From UBA7672 sp030824255 (lineage in GTDB: Bacteria > Pseudomonadota > Alphaproteobacteria > Caulobacterales > Hyphomonadaceae): a stretch of 64,000 nt of DNA. Below the pieces are notes generated by a model, which worked only from the letters and a program-made list of their open reading frames with translations, was not told the DNA's origin and searched no databases. Below are positions 1 through 8,614 of the stretch, one piece after another. Each line of letters starts with the position of its first letter. Within the stretch, counting starts at the first letter, position 1. Both the position numbers and the translations under genes were made by a program. The stretch spans positions 3,658,001 to 3,722,000 of the forward strand of contig OW818686.1 in NCBI GenBank assembly GCA_942493305.1, given 5' to 3'.

Positions 1-683
1 GTTTGGTCGAGAGCGGAGCGAACATACGACTCAGACTGGCGGTTCTGTGCAGCTGCTGAAATTCCGATGAGAGCGGCTTCTCGTATCAGACCACCGAGAT
101 AGGGATGTTCAATCTCAGCCATCAGCTCGTACATCGTCGGGTCACGATGCGCTTTGCGCATTTGTTCCGCGACGGCTGGAAGGTGCTTTTGGTCTGGATC
201 AGCAGCCAGAACGCAAAACGCCATGAAGCCCGCCACGACCGCCCGACCACCGTTATCCCAGACTGCATCATCGGCTTTGTGCCGAATTATCGATCCTTCC
301 GCCAACGCCTCGATTGTGGAGGGCACCTCAGGGTCTTCGGGGTCCAGGTCCGCGAGCGGATTGAACGAAACCCTTAGGCGCTCGGGGATGTTGGCAACGC
401 GATACGGATCGAGGGCCGCCACGCGCTGGCCCATGCGCTCGCGGTCTTCCCAAGAGGCGCTTACGTTCTCACCTTTCGGATCATTCCCGAAAACATTGTG
501 AGGCCATCTCCGCAGGTTCTGCACTATGAGGGTCGCGCCTTTGCCAGACTGCGTGCCCGCGATCGTCATCAGATGGCGATAGGTTTCGATTCCAATTGCC
601 TTGTCTGGCCCATTTTTGCCGAGGAAGATCGAGCCTTCCTCATAGGGATACTGGTCTACGTCGTCGAAAACCGGCTTAAGCAT
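1..683 (-). CDS. Type IV coupling protein (VirD4/TraG-like), partial at left edge
   Basis: Read on the minus strand from an ATG at 683; the gene is open at the window edge, so only the first ~227 residues are visible. The frame shows a Walker A-like AGTQSGKGAT (about residues 42-51), then NDPKGEN (68-73) and FNPLADLDP, the arrangement found in VirD4/TraG coupling ATPases that feed relaxase-bound DNA into a type IV secretion channel. The start is set by a strong AAGGAGG five bases upstream. The nucleotide-binding domain begins almost at the N-terminus, with no room for the usual membrane anchor, so this looks like a soluble form. It is the last visible gene of a mobC - relaxase - unknown - coupling protein operon. 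Walker B lies outside the window. The family call is firm; the lack of an anchor is read directly. Confidence 0.85.
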   Translation of the reverse strand, partial: MLKPVFDDVDQYPYEEGSIFLGKNGPDKAIGIETYRHLMTIAGTQSGKGATLIVQNLRRWPHNVFGNDPKGENVSASWEDRERMGQRVAALDPYRVANIPERLRVSFNPLADLDPEDPEVPSTIEALAEGSIIRHKADDAVWDNGGRAVVAGFMAFCVLAADPDQKHLPAVAEQMRKAHRDPTMYELMAEIEHPYLGGLIREAALIGISAAAQNRQSESYVRSALDQ

Positions 684-704
684 GTGAACCTCCTTCTCCG
701 GTGA

Positions 705-1193
705 CTAGCGTTCAAGTCCGCCGCGTTCGCGTTGCTTGTCGCGCTTCTGCGCGCGCGATGGGTCCGCCTTCATGTTCCACGCTTCGCGAAGCTGTTCTGG
801 CGTCGATCGCGGCTTCTCGCTGGACGACGGACCAGTGTTCCCGTTCCACGCCTGCTGGAATATCTGCGATGCTGCCTGTTGTGGTGGCGGGGGAGTTCTG
901 TGAGCCCAGACCTCGCGCAGCTTGTCAGGGGCGGTGCGAGCAGCCGCTTCATTCTTCACAACCCAAGCATCAGCGGCTTTCCCGCGCATCTTGGGATAGA
1001 CGTGAGCGAAGGCTTCCTTTTCGATTTGCTGATCGGATTTTTGTTTGCCGACATTCTCCTTGATGTAGCTGACCGCAGGGCGCGGCATCGCCCTTCCGCC
1101 GATCGTGCGGTCATAGAGCCTGCGCTTCTCTGCTTCCGCTTTGAGCAGCTGCTTTCTGCCTTGCTCGATCATCTTGTGTTGGTCTTCGCCCAT
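705..1193 (-). CDS. Mobilization-operon protein of unknown function
   Basis: A 162-residue highly charged, Gln/Arg/Lys-rich soluble protein without signal peptide or membrane segment. The C-terminal half contains related short motifs (KLREVWAHR, IFQQAWNG, QLREAWNMK) separated by proline-rich linkers, suggesting a repeated short binding motif. The start is supported by AGAGGAGA six bases upstream. It lies between relaxase and coupling protein genes with short gaps, so an accessory role in the relaxosome or in docking is plausible, but that rests on position only. I do not recognise a domain. Confidence 0.65.
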   Translation of the reverse strand: MGEDQHKMIEQGRKQLLKAEAEKRRLYDRTIGGRAMPRPAVSYIKENVGKQKSDQQIEKEAFAHVYPKMRGKAADAWVVKNEAAARTAPDKLREVWAHRTPPPPQQAASQIFQQAWNGNTGPSSSEKPRSTPEQLREAWNMKADPSRAQKRDKQRERGGLER

Positions 1194-1225
1194 AGGATTC
1201 TCCTCTGGCTGTTGGGAAGACGGGT

Positions 1226-2506
1226 CTATCTCTCGTGCCCGCGATCTCTCGTTGCGGTGCGACCAAGAGCGTGTGCAGGCCCGTCCTTCGAAGGACGGCT
1301 GAAGCGCATGAACTGGCTAAGGTCTTTGCGCAGCTCCAGCATTCGCTGGGCTTGCTTTGCGCGAACGGTTGCGATCTGCACTTGCAGCGCTCGACGCTCT
1401 TCTAGCTGCAGCTGAATTTGCGCATGGGCTTGTTCATCGTGCTTCTTGCGCATTGCTTGCGCGGCGCTCTCGTTCTCGCGGCGTAATTCCTGGTATCGAC
1501 CCGTTATGCGATCCCACAGCCCTCGAAGGCCGCGCGGGAGTCGCGCCTTGGCGGCGTGCAGAGCCTGAAGCTGTTCGGCCTGCTGATCGCGAGCCAGAGC
1601 CGCGCGAGTCTCTCGATGCTTAGCGCCCATATCGAGCTTTTGCTGGCTGAGAGGGCGAGCGCGCTCTTCAAATTGCTTTCGCGCGGCCTCGATGTGTTTT
1701 TTGACGGCTGGCGTTTGCCGCTCGCCAATGCGCATTTGCGCTTCGTCCACGCTTTCCAGGGTTGCGCTGTCGCCTAGACGCTCCCGTACTTCTTTCGTCT
1801 TGAGGCCGAGTGCGCGCGGCAGCGAGTGAACACTGCCAAATGAATCCACGACTACGTGTCCGCGCTTGTCGCCCCTCGCGAGATACATTCCGCGCTCTTC
1901 AAGTGCGCCTTTGAGGGCCTGCGCATTGTCCGCACGCTTCCAGCAGTCCTGAACGATTGTCTTTGCCCAGCGGGGGTCTTGCCCGAGCCGCTTGGCTTGT
2001 TCCCATTCGCCTCTGGTGAAATTCGTGGGGTCACGCCCTGCGCGGTCCATAAGGCCGCGCGGCATTTCCCAGCCGTTTTCAAGGAATAGCTCTCGCGAGG
2101 CATCTCGGAGTTTGAGTTTGAAGAAATCCATTTCCCGCGCGGTCATGGTCTCGGTGTCGATGCGTGACCAGACAACGTGCGCGTGGCGGCGCGCTTCTTT
2201 CTCGTGAAAAACGATCGCGCGCGGCTGGCCGACCAAGCCAAGCTTTTCCTCGATGCGATCCGCTGTAGCTACGAAGTAGTCGATCGAAGGCGAGGCTTCC
2301 TTGGGCGGGTTTAGACTGAGAGAGAAGAGATACTTCTTGCACTTGGTTGCCTTGCTGACGGCTTCTGCCTCAGCAAAGGCTTCAGGCAGTGTTCCGCCCA
2401 CGAACCCGCGCAGCTCGTGAACGTCCACGTGCTCATTCTCATCTGTGCGCATCAGGTGCGTAGCGAGGTTAGCGCCATTGGCGCGAGAGGAGCCTTTCAG
2501 GATCAC
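1226..2506 (-). CDS. Relaxase / mobilization nuclease
   Basis: A 426-residue protein whose N-terminal ~150 residues match the relaxase/mobilization nuclease domain. It opens with a MILKGSSRANG-type start, has the SLNPP strand (around residue 65), and carries a histidine-rich HEKEARRHAHVVWSRID (about 100-116) equivalent to the metal-binding HxH motif that positions the scissile phosphate at oriT. The C-terminal ~180 residues are predicted coiled coil (Gln/Glu/Arg/Ala-rich), probably for DNA or partner binding. It starts with GTG inside the stop codon of the upstream MobC-like gene (GTGA overlap), indicating translational coupling. It should nick the transfer origin of the element; no oriT could be identified by eye. 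Confidence 0.85.
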   Translation of the reverse strand: MILKGSSRANGANLATHLMRTDENEHVDVHELRGFVGGTLPEAFAEAEAVSKATKCKKYLFSLSLNPPKEASPSIDYFVATADRIEEKLGLVGQPRAIVFHEKEARRHAHVVWSRIDTETMTAREMDFFKLKLRDASRELFLENGWEMPRGLMDRAGRDPTNFTRGEWEQAKRLGQDPRWAKTIVQDCWKRADNAQALKGALEERGMYLARGDKRGHVVVDSFGSVHSLPRALGLKTKEVRERLGDSATLESVDEAQMRIGERQTPAVKKHIEAARKQFEERARPLSQQKLDMGAKHRETRAALARDQQAEQLQALHAAKARLPRGLRGLWDRITGRYQELRRENESAAQAMRKKHDEQAHAQIQLQLEERRALQVQIATVRAKQAQRMLELRKDLSQFMRFSRPSKDGPAHALGRTATRDRGHER

Positions 2507-2940
2507 GACTTGCCTCCGGTCGAGCCCAAGGCTCCGATCAGGAGGCCGCGCATTTCGGCAATGTGGGCGATCGCGGCGGCAAGTTCCTGCCGCTCGTCCT
2601 CCGTCATCGCTAGGATGCCGAGGTTGGCCAGATGGGCGAGCTGGTTAAGGTTGCTGGCGTATCGCTTAGTCCCGAGCAGGCTGAGGAGCTGGGCCATGGC
2701 CTGGCGGTCCTCGATCGTGACGGTCGGGCGATGCCTGCGGGGAGGCCCCCCGTTTGGAAGCAGCCGTTCCTTGATGTACTCGCCAAGGGGGCGTCCGCCC
2801 GATTCGAGTTCCAGACGCTGACGTTCGGTTTTCGATAACCTCAGCGAGAATGGAGGGGGCCGCTTGCGTGGCTTCCTACCCGTCACAGGCGGTTGGCCTG
2901 TCGCACGGTCAAAGGAGGGGGAAAGGAGGGGCTCGGTCAT
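2503..2940 (-). CDS. MobC-like relaxosome accessory protein
   Basis: About 145 residues from the ATG at 2940; an in-frame TTG at 2991 would add 17 residues but has no usable ribosome-binding site. After a Pro/Arg-rich N-terminus there is a SLRLSKTERQRLE segment followed by GEYIKERLL and YASNLNQLAHLANLG, the signature of MobC-type proteins (ribbon-helix-helix-like N-terminus and conserved NLNQ-A helix). These bind near oriT and help the relaxase open the DNA. Its stop codon overlaps the relaxase start. It is the first gene of the visible mobilization operon and marks the inner end of the element next to ordinary chromosomal genes. Confidence 0.75.
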   Translation of the reverse strand: MTEPLLSPSFDRATGQPPVTGRKPRKRPPPFSLRLSKTERQRLELESGGRPLGEYIKERLLPNGGPPRRHRPTVTIEDRQAMAQLLSLLGTKRYASNLNQLAHLANLGILAMTEDERQELAAAIAHIAEMRGLLIGALGSTGGKS

Positions 2941-3089
2941 GGCGACGGCCCCCCGAAGTCGGGCGAAACCGCCTTTAACCGCTCGTTCCAATCCTGTAGA
3001 GTTTCAAAGAGTTTGGCGGCATCCGATACTGAATCTGGTTCGAAGTTCGTCCAGACGGGTCCACCACCCTGCCGCCAAAGCGGCGCCCC

Positions 3090-4313
3090 TCACCTCCCCG
3101 TCGGCAGATCCTTGAACGCCACGCCTTTGTCCGCGCGCGCGTCCTGCGGGAGGCCAAGCACGCGTTCGGCGATGATGTTGCGCAGGATCTCGTCCGTGCC
3201 GCCCGCGATGCGCAGGCCGGGCGCCCACATGTAGGCGCTGTGGAAGGCGCCCTGCATCGGCGCGAGGGCGGGATCGGAGATGATGCCGAAATGGTCCTCG
3301 GCCTCGATGGCAGAATTGCCGATATCCTGCATCCGGTTGGCGTTGAGGATCTTGCCGATCGAACTCTCCGGCCCCGGCGTCTGTCCCTTCGAGAGCGCCG
3401 TCATCGTCCGGTACTTGCCGAGCGTGTAGCCCTCGGCGCTGACATACCAGCTCGCCAGCTTCTCGCGGAACGCCTGATCCTGCAGCAGCGAGCCCTTGCC
3501 GGACGGCGACGGCGTGTTGCGCGCCAGCTCCAGTATCTCGCCATACTCCGGGCCCGCCGATCCGCCGACCGCCAGCCGCTCATTCATCAGCGTGACAAGC
3601 GCGACATTCCATCCATTGCCAACCTCGCCCAGCCGCTCTGAATCGGAAATCCGCACGTCGGTGAAATACACCTCGTTGAAATTCGATCCGCCCGACATCT
3701 GGTGGATCGGCCGCACCTCAACCCCCGGCGCCTTCATGTTCACGACGAACATGGTCAGGCCCTTGTGCTTCTCCTTCTCCGGATTGGTCCGCACCAGCAC
3801 GATGCCGTAGTCCGAATAGTGTGCGCCCGACGTCCACACCTTCTGGCCGTTGATGATCCAGTCATCGCCGTCCTTCACCGCCCGCGTCTTCAGCCCTGCC
3901 ACGTCGGATCCCGCGCTCGGCTCCGAAAACAACTGACACCAGATTTCCTGGCCGCGCAGCGCCGGCCCCACATACTGCTTCACGCGCTCCGGCGAATGGA
4001 ACGCGATCACGGTCGGGATGCACATGCCCAGCCCGATGGCGAACGGCCCCACCGGCGCCTGGAACTTCTGCTCCTCCTGATTGAAGATCACCTGGAAGAT
4101 CGGCGGCAGCTCGCGCCCCCCCACATCCTTGCGCCAGGTGAGCCCCACAAACCCGGCCTCGGCCTTCTTCGCCTGATAGGCCTTCGACGCAGCAATGGCG
4201 TCGCCCTCTGTCCGCATGCTTGCGCGCGAGGCTGGCGGGCCAAGCGTCTTCTCGAGCCACGCATGAGCCTCGGCGCGGAAGGCGGCTTCTTCTGGGCTGT
4301 CGTTGAAATCCAT
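3090..4313 (-). CDS. Acyl-CoA dehydrogenase (subunit with GTDEI motif)
   Basis: A 407-residue flavoprotein of the acyl-CoA dehydrogenase superfamily. The helical N-domain is followed by the middle beta-domain (WCQLFSEPSAGSDVAGL, NGQKVWTSGAHYSDYG) and the C-terminal helical domain ending in GGTDEILRNIIAERVLGLP. The family oxidises an acyl-CoA to the 2-enoyl-CoA, passing electrons to ETF. The start is supported by GAGGAGA seven bases upstream. It lies 11 bases downstream of a second, dissimilar acyl-CoA dehydrogenase; such pairs often form heterotetramers of two different subunits acting on bulky substrates such as sterol side chains. That pairing is an inference. Last gene of the P450 / ligase / dehydrogenase operon. 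Confidence 0.9.
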   Translation of the reverse strand: MDFNDSPEEAAFRAEAHAWLEKTLGPPASRASMRTEGDAIAASKAYQAKKAEAGFVGLTWRKDVGGRELPPIFQVIFNQEEQKFQAPVGPFAIGLGMCIPTVIAFHSPERVKQYVGPALRGQEIWCQLFSEPSAGSDVAGLKTRAVKDGDDWIINGQKVWTSGAHYSDYGIVLVRTNPEKEKHKGLTMFVVNMKAPGVEVRPIHQMSGGSNFNEVYFTDVRISDSERLGEVGNGWNVALVTLMNERLAVGGSAGPEYGEILELARNTPSPSGKGSLLQDQAFREKLASWYVSAEGYTLGKYRTMTALSKGQTPGPESSIGKILNANRMQDIGNSAIEAEDHFGIISDPALAPMQGAFHSAYMWAPGLRIAGGTDEILRNIIAERVLGLPQDARADKGVAFKDLPTGR

Positions 4314-4324
4314 GACGTGTCTCC

Positions 4325-5440
4325 TCAGGCCGCATTCTTCAGCTCAAGCCGGCGCACCAGCTTCTCTTTCCACACGCCCGGCCCGCCCGCCTGCACGGCG
4401 AGCAGCTTGGCGCGGCGATAGAAGAGATGGCAGTCCACCTCCCACGTATACCCCATGCCCCCATGCGCCTGGATGTTCTCCTTCGAGGCAAAATAGTACG
4501 CATCGCACGCCGCCACCCGCGCCGCCGCCGCCGCAATCGGCAGTTGTGACGATTGCGTGGAAAGCGCCCACGCCCCGTAATACGCATTCGACCGCGCCAG
4601 CTCGATCCCGACATACATGTCCGCCAGCTTGTGCTTGATCGCCTGGAACGAGCCGATCTGCCGCGAGAACGCATAGCGTCCCTTCGCATACTCGACCGCC
4701 ATCTCGAGGCACGCCTGCGATCCGCCAATCTGCTCGAACGCGATCAGCACCGCCGCCCGATCCAGCACAGCCTCCGCGATATCCCACCCCTCGCCCGCCT
4801 TGCCGATCCGCTCCGCGCTCGCCTTGTTGAACGTAAGCCGCGCATGTCCGCGCGTCGGGTCCAGCGTCTGCAGCGTCTCGCGTTTCACCCCCGGCTGATT
4901 GAGGTCCACCAGAACCAGCGACACCCCCGCCCCCTCGCGCGCCAGCACAACAGCGTGCGTGGCGATATCGCCATCCGTCACAGGTATCTTCACGCCGCTT
5001 AGTTTCGCTCCATCAAACTGCGCCTCGATGCTGGACGGCGACGGCGCACCCGGCCCCTCCGAAATCGCAAACGCCCCGATCACGGAACCATCCGCCACGC
5101 CCGGCAGAACGCACCCTTGCTGCTCGTTCGAGGCTGACAGCAGCAGCGCCTCCGTGAAGAAATACAGCGTCGAGGAAAACGGCACGGGCGCCAGCGACCG
5201 TCCCAGTTCCTCCGCCAGCACGCACAGTTCCAGCCGCCCCAGCCCCAGCCCGCCATGCGCCTCCGGTATTGTCACGCCGAGCCAGCCCTGTTCGGCCAGC
5301 GACGCCCACAACGTCTTGTCGAAAGACACGGCGTCATCGTTCAACACGCCGCGCACGACTTTCTTGGATGACTTCTCATCCAGAAATTTTCGCGCCTGAT
5401 CGCGCAGCATCTTCTGGTCGTCTGAAAAATCGAAGTTCAC
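4325..5440 (-). CDS. Acyl-CoA dehydrogenase (second, divergent subunit)
   Basis: A 371-residue protein from the GTG at 5440, chosen because NFDFSDDQKMLRDQARKFL is a normal N-terminus for the family and AGGAAG lies just upstream; a longer reading frame to 5617 overlaps the ligase gene and is rejected. The middle-domain motif is eroded (AISEGPGAPSPSS instead of TEP.AGSD). The C-terminal region has IQAHGGMGYTWEVDCHLFYRRAK, as in acyl-CoA dehydrogenases that pair with a partner subunit, rather than the usual YEGT/GTDE catalytic loop. It was probably not an independent homotetramer but a partner of the adjacent 407-residue enzyme. This is deduced from motifs, not shown. Confidence 0.85.
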   Translation of the reverse strand: MNFDFSDDQKMLRDQARKFLDEKSSKKVVRGVLNDDAVSFDKTLWASLAEQGWLGVTIPEAHGGLGLGRLELCVLAEELGRSLAPVPFSSTLYFFTEALLLSASNEQQGCVLPGVADGSVIGAFAISEGPGAPSPSSIEAQFDGAKLSGVKIPVTDGDIATHAVVLAREGAGVSLVLVDLNQPGVKRETLQTLDPTRGHARLTFNKASAERIGKAGEGWDIAEAVLDRAAVLIAFEQIGGSQACLEMAVEYAKGRYAFSRQIGSFQAIKHKLADMYVGIELARSNAYYGAWALSTQSSQLPIAAAAARVAACDAYYFASKENIQAHGGMGYTWEVDCHLFYRRAKLLAVQAGGPGVWKEKLVRRLELKNAA

Positions 5441-5462
5441 GTTGGCGCTTCCTCTTCGTGTC

Positions 5463-7001
5463 TCAGATTTGTGTGGCGCGGCCTGCCCAGAAGGGCTCGC
5501 GCAGCTTTCGCTTGAAGATTTTCCCGGAATCCTCGCGGGGCAATTCAGCCCGGAAGTCCACCGACTTGGGAATCTTGAAGCCGGAAAGATGCCCGCGCAG
5601 ATACTCCCGCACGCCATCCTCGCTCAACGAATACCCCGGCTGCGCCTGCACGCACGCATGCACCGCCTCGCCATATTCATCGTCCGGCACGCCGAACACC
5701 GCGCAGTCCGCCACGCCCGGCATACGGTGCAGCACAGCCTCGATCTCCGCCGGATAGATATTCACCCCGCCCGAAATGATCATGTCCTTCGATCGGTCGC
5801 AGAGATAAAGGAACCCGTCCGCGTCGAAGTAGCCGAGATCTCCCGTCGCGATCAGCCCCACCTGCGCCGTGGCCGCGCGTTTGGCGTCGTCCTTGTGATA
5901 AGTAAAATCCGCAATGCCCGGGAACCGCGCGCACACCTCCCCCACCTCGCCGACAGGCAGCGAGTTGCCTTCAACATCCGTCACGCGCACATCCGCGCCC
6001 GGCATGGCCTTGCCCACCGTCCCCGGATGCGACAGCCACTGCTCCGACGTGCAGAACACAACGCCGCCCGTCTCCGTGGAGCCATAATACTCGTTGATCA
6101 CAGGCCCCCACCATTCGATCATCGCCCGCTTCACCGGCGCGGGGCATGGCGCAGCCGCGTGCACGACAAATTCCAGCGAGGAGAGATCGTATTTCCGCTT
6201 CACATCCTCGGGCAGCTTCAGCAACCTGTTGAACATGATCGGCACCATGTGGATGTGCGTGATCCGCTTCTCCTGGATCACACGCAGCAGGTCCTCCGGC
6301 TCGAACCGCGCCTGCAGGTGCAGCGTCGCCCCCACCCGCGCGCACACAATCCCGTAGGCATTCGGCGCCGAGTGATACATCGGCCCCACCATCACACTGA
6401 CAATCTCGCTCGGCGGCCGTGACATCAGCCCGAACACGCCAAGCAGACCGCGCATCGTCGCCTCGGCCTGCTCTGGCGTCGGCGAGGCCCGCCGCACGCC
6501 CTTCGGATTTCCCGTCGTGCCCGACGTATAGATGATCGTGCCCGGATTTGCTCGCAGCTCGCCAGACCACGGCGCAAATCCTTCGAGCCAGCTGGCCCAG
6601 TCCCGCGCGCCCTCCGCCACGCCGCCGGCCTCATCCGCCACGCCATAGGCCGCCGCAATCTCCGCCGGTGTCTGCACCGTGAACACATGCACGCCCGGCG
6701 GCACGACAGACTTGATCCCGGCATAGAGATCGGAATGGATCACCACGGCCTTCGCGCCCGAGTTTTCCAGAATGTAGCGCGCCTCTTCCGGCGTCGCGTG
6801 CCAGTTCACCGGCGTCGGATAGACGCCGAGAATACCCGCCGCCATGCTCGCCTCGAAGAATGGGAAATCGTTGCGCAGGAACAGCGCGATGATGTCGCCC
6901 GGCTTCACGCCGATGCTGTCCAGCCCCGTCGCCGCGCGCGCCGCGCGCAGGCCCAGCTGTTCGGTGCTCAGGCGGCGTTCGCCGCTGACGATCTCACCCA
7001 A
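5463..7001 (-). CDS. AMP-dependent acyl-CoA synthetase (acyl-CoA ligase)
   Basis: A 512-residue adenylate-forming enzyme that activates a carboxylic acid with ATP and joins it to CoA. Visible signatures are YTSGTTGNPKG (158-168, phosphate loop), NEYYGSTETGG (304-313), ATGDLGYFDADGFLYL (385-400), the hinge DRSKDMIISGG, and the C-terminal catalytic lysine in PREDSGKIFKRK (about residue 494). It starts at TTG with GGGAGA six bases upstream; a stop lies shortly before in the same frame. It is slightly shorter than typical FadD enzymes. Between the P450 and the two dehydrogenases, it probably makes the CoA thioester of the acid formed by P450 oxidation; the substrate is unknown. Confidence 0.9.
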   Translation of the reverse strand: MGEIVSGERRLSTEQLGLRAARAATGLDSIGVKPGDIIALFLRNDFPFFEASMAAGILGVYPTPVNWHATPEEARYILENSGAKAVVIHSDLYAGIKSVVPPGVHVFTVQTPAEIAAAYGVADEAGGVAEGARDWASWLEGFAPWSGELRANPGTIIYTSGTTGNPKGVRRASPTPEQAEATMRGLLGVFGLMSRPPSEIVSVMVGPMYHSAPNAYGIVCARVGATLHLQARFEPEDLLRVIQEKRITHIHMVPIMFNRLLKLPEDVKRKYDLSSLEFVVHAAAPCPAPVKRAMIEWWGPVINEYYGSTETGGVVFCTSEQWLSHPGTVGKAMPGADVRVTDVEGNSLPVGEVGEVCARFPGIADFTYHKDDAKRAATAQVGLIATGDLGYFDADGFLYLCDRSKDMIISGGVNIYPAEIEAVLHRMPGVADCAVFGVPDDEYGEAVHACVQAQPGYSLSEDGVREYLRGHLSGFKIPKSVDFRAELPREDSGKIFKRKLREPFWAGRATQI

Positions 7002-7073
7002 GACGCATCTCCCAATCCCTGCTTTTCAGGCGGCCCGGCTGATCCGGGCTCTGTCTGTATTCAGTCGCTGCAG

Positions 7074-8405
7074 TCAGTGTCTCGCGCTGAACCTCACGCC
7101 CAGCTTGCGGATCGCATGCACGAAATTGTTCGGCGCGATGTCGATCTCACCCGTCCATTCAACGTCTGGCATCCGCGTCAGCAGCTGGCGATACGCCTCT
7201 TCCAGCTGGATCTGCGCCACGCGCTTGCCGAGGCACACATGCGGGCCATAGCCGAAAGCCACATGCTTGTTCGCGTTCGCCCGCGTCACATCCAGCTGGT
7301 CCGGGTTCTCGAACACCGCCGGATCGCGATTGGCAGCGCCGTAATACATCACCACCTTCTCGCCTGCCGCGACCTTCTGGTCAGCGATCATGGCGTCCTG
7401 CAACGCCGTCCGCCGCATATAGATCACCGGGCTCACCATGCGGATGAACTCGTCGGCCGCATTGCCCAGCAGGTTTGGCTCCGCGATCAGCTTCGCTTTC
7501 TGGTCGGGAAACTCCGTCAGCAGCTTCATCGCGCCAGACAGCGTGTTGCGCGTTGTGTCATTCCCCGCAAACACGATCAGCAGCCAGGAGCCGTCGAGAT
7601 ATTCGTCGCTCAGCAATTCACCATCTACCTGCGCCCGCGCGATCGCACTCATCAGGTCGTTCTGCGGATCGTCGCGCCGCTTGTGCAGCATGTGCTGCCC
7701 ATAGGCGAACATCTCTTCGACATTGTTGTTGAAGTCGGCAACGAACTGCATCAGCTCAAGGCTCGGCGTCACAGGCGCTGCGGCCTGCTCCGCCGCCAGA
7801 TTCTGCGCCATCTCCAGATAATGCATCCAGTGCAGGAACTTCGCGCGATCCGCCTCCGGCACGCCAAGTATTTCACACAGCGTGTAAAGCGGCAGTTGCG
7901 CTGAGAAATTCTCGACGAGGTCGCATTCTCCTTTGGCCGCCATTCCATCGATCAACCGCGTGACTTCCGCCTTCACCCGATCCGTCAGACCGCGCAGGTA
8001 AGCAGGCGTGAAGAACGGCATATGCTCGCGGCGCAGCTGCATGTGATGCGGCGCATCGAGATTGATCATCGTGTCCTGAGACGCCCGTCCCAGCAGCATA
8101 TGCCCCATGCCAGGCTTCGGCGTATTCATCAGGATGCCGCCGCGCTGCGAGGAGAACGTCGCCGGGTCGCCATTCACGCGCATGACATCCGCATGGCGTG
8201 ACACAACCCAGAAGCCCGGCCACCCGTCCGGCTCCGGATGCCAGCAGACCGGCGCCGCTGTGCGCAGCTTAGTAAACGTGTCGAACGGCTGTCCTTGCGT
8301 AAAGAACTTGCCATCGTTGAGGGTAAGCCCCTCCAGTCGTGGATAGGCCTCCGGATAGGTTGGGCCGGGAATGCCCTCAACGGCTGTCTGGCTGATCAAC
8401 TGCAC
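7074..8405 (-). CDS. Cytochrome P450
   Basis: A 443-residue soluble bacterial P450. The I-helix oxygen-activation motif AGNDTTRN is at 280-287, the K-helix EFIR (ExxR) at 319-322 and the haem-ligand loop FGYGPHVCLGKR with Cys391. It starts at GTG with GGAG seven bases upstream. First gene of a minus-strand operon with an acyl-CoA ligase and two acyl-CoA dehydrogenases. The combination resembles routes in which a terminal methyl is hydroxylated to an acid and then beta-oxidised (CYP124/125/142-type chemistry), but the subfamily and substrate cannot be fixed from motifs. A 7-bp palindrome sits just upstream of its ribosome-binding site. Confidence 0.92.
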   Translation of the reverse strand: MQLISQTAVEGIPGPTYPEAYPRLEGLTLNDGKFFTQGQPFDTFTKLRTAAPVCWHPEPDGWPGFWVVSRHADVMRVNGDPATFSSQRGGILMNTPKPGMGHMLLGRASQDTMINLDAPHHMQLRREHMPFFTPAYLRGLTDRVKAEVTRLIDGMAAKGECDLVENFSAQLPLYTLCEILGVPEADRAKFLHWMHYLEMAQNLAAEQAAAPVTPSLELMQFVADFNNNVEEMFAYGQHMLHKRRDDPQNDLMSAIARAQVDGELLSDEYLDGSWLLIVFAGNDTTRNTLSGAMKLLTEFPDQKAKLIAEPNLLGNAADEFIRMVSPVIYMRRTALQDAMIADQKVAAGEKVVMYYGAANRDPAVFENPDQLDVTRANANKHVAFGYGPHVCLGKRVAQIQLEEAYRQLLTRMPDVEWTGEIDIAPNNFVHAIRKLGVRFSARH

Positions 8406-8415
8406 GCACTGACTC

Positions 8416-8435
8416 CGCCAACTTCGATGTTGGCG
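8416..8435. promoter_or_regulatory. Palindrome upstream of the P450 operon
   Basis: CGCCAAC-N6-GTTGGCG is a perfect 7-bp inverted repeat placed 11 bases before the P450 start codon and adjoining its Shine-Dalgarno sequence. Position and symmetry suit a repressor operator (TetR-type, for instance) or an RNA hairpin that modulates initiation. No regulator gene is adjacent, so assignment is tentative. Confidence 0.35.
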
Positions 8436-8571
8436 TGGACGTTGCGCGGCTGCAGACTAACGCGCAAGTCATGCCGTGGCGTCAGCGGCGCATCACTTCA
8501 TGTGAAAGTTTTGCACGGACGTTTCTCGGCGCTCTGCTCATCAAGCTCCAGGCGCCGCTCCATCCCGCTCG

Positions 8572-8589
8572 TCTCGACGTTCGTCGAGA
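8572..8589. repeat. Short perfect inverted repeat downstream of nadK
   Basis: TCTCGACGTTCGTCGAGA folds as a 7-bp stem with a GTTC loop 26 bases past the nadK stop. It lacks a U-rich tail on either strand, so a simple intrinsic terminator is doubtful. The 209-base gap between nadK and the P450 gene holds this and the operator-like palindrome and no gene. Confidence 0.4.
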
Positions 8590-8614
8590 TGAACGAAACA
8601 GTGCACCTCAAATC

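Noticed and set aside
3036..3060. tRNA-like GGTTCGAA near the end of the mobilization module, considered as an integration site
   Set aside because: No cloverleaf can be drawn around it and no repeat of the junction was found in the window.
5441..5617. N-terminal extension of the 371-residue acyl-CoA dehydrogenase
   Set aside because: The extra residues lie inside the acyl-CoA ligase gene in a different frame; the GTG at 5440 has a ribosome-binding site and starts the family homology.
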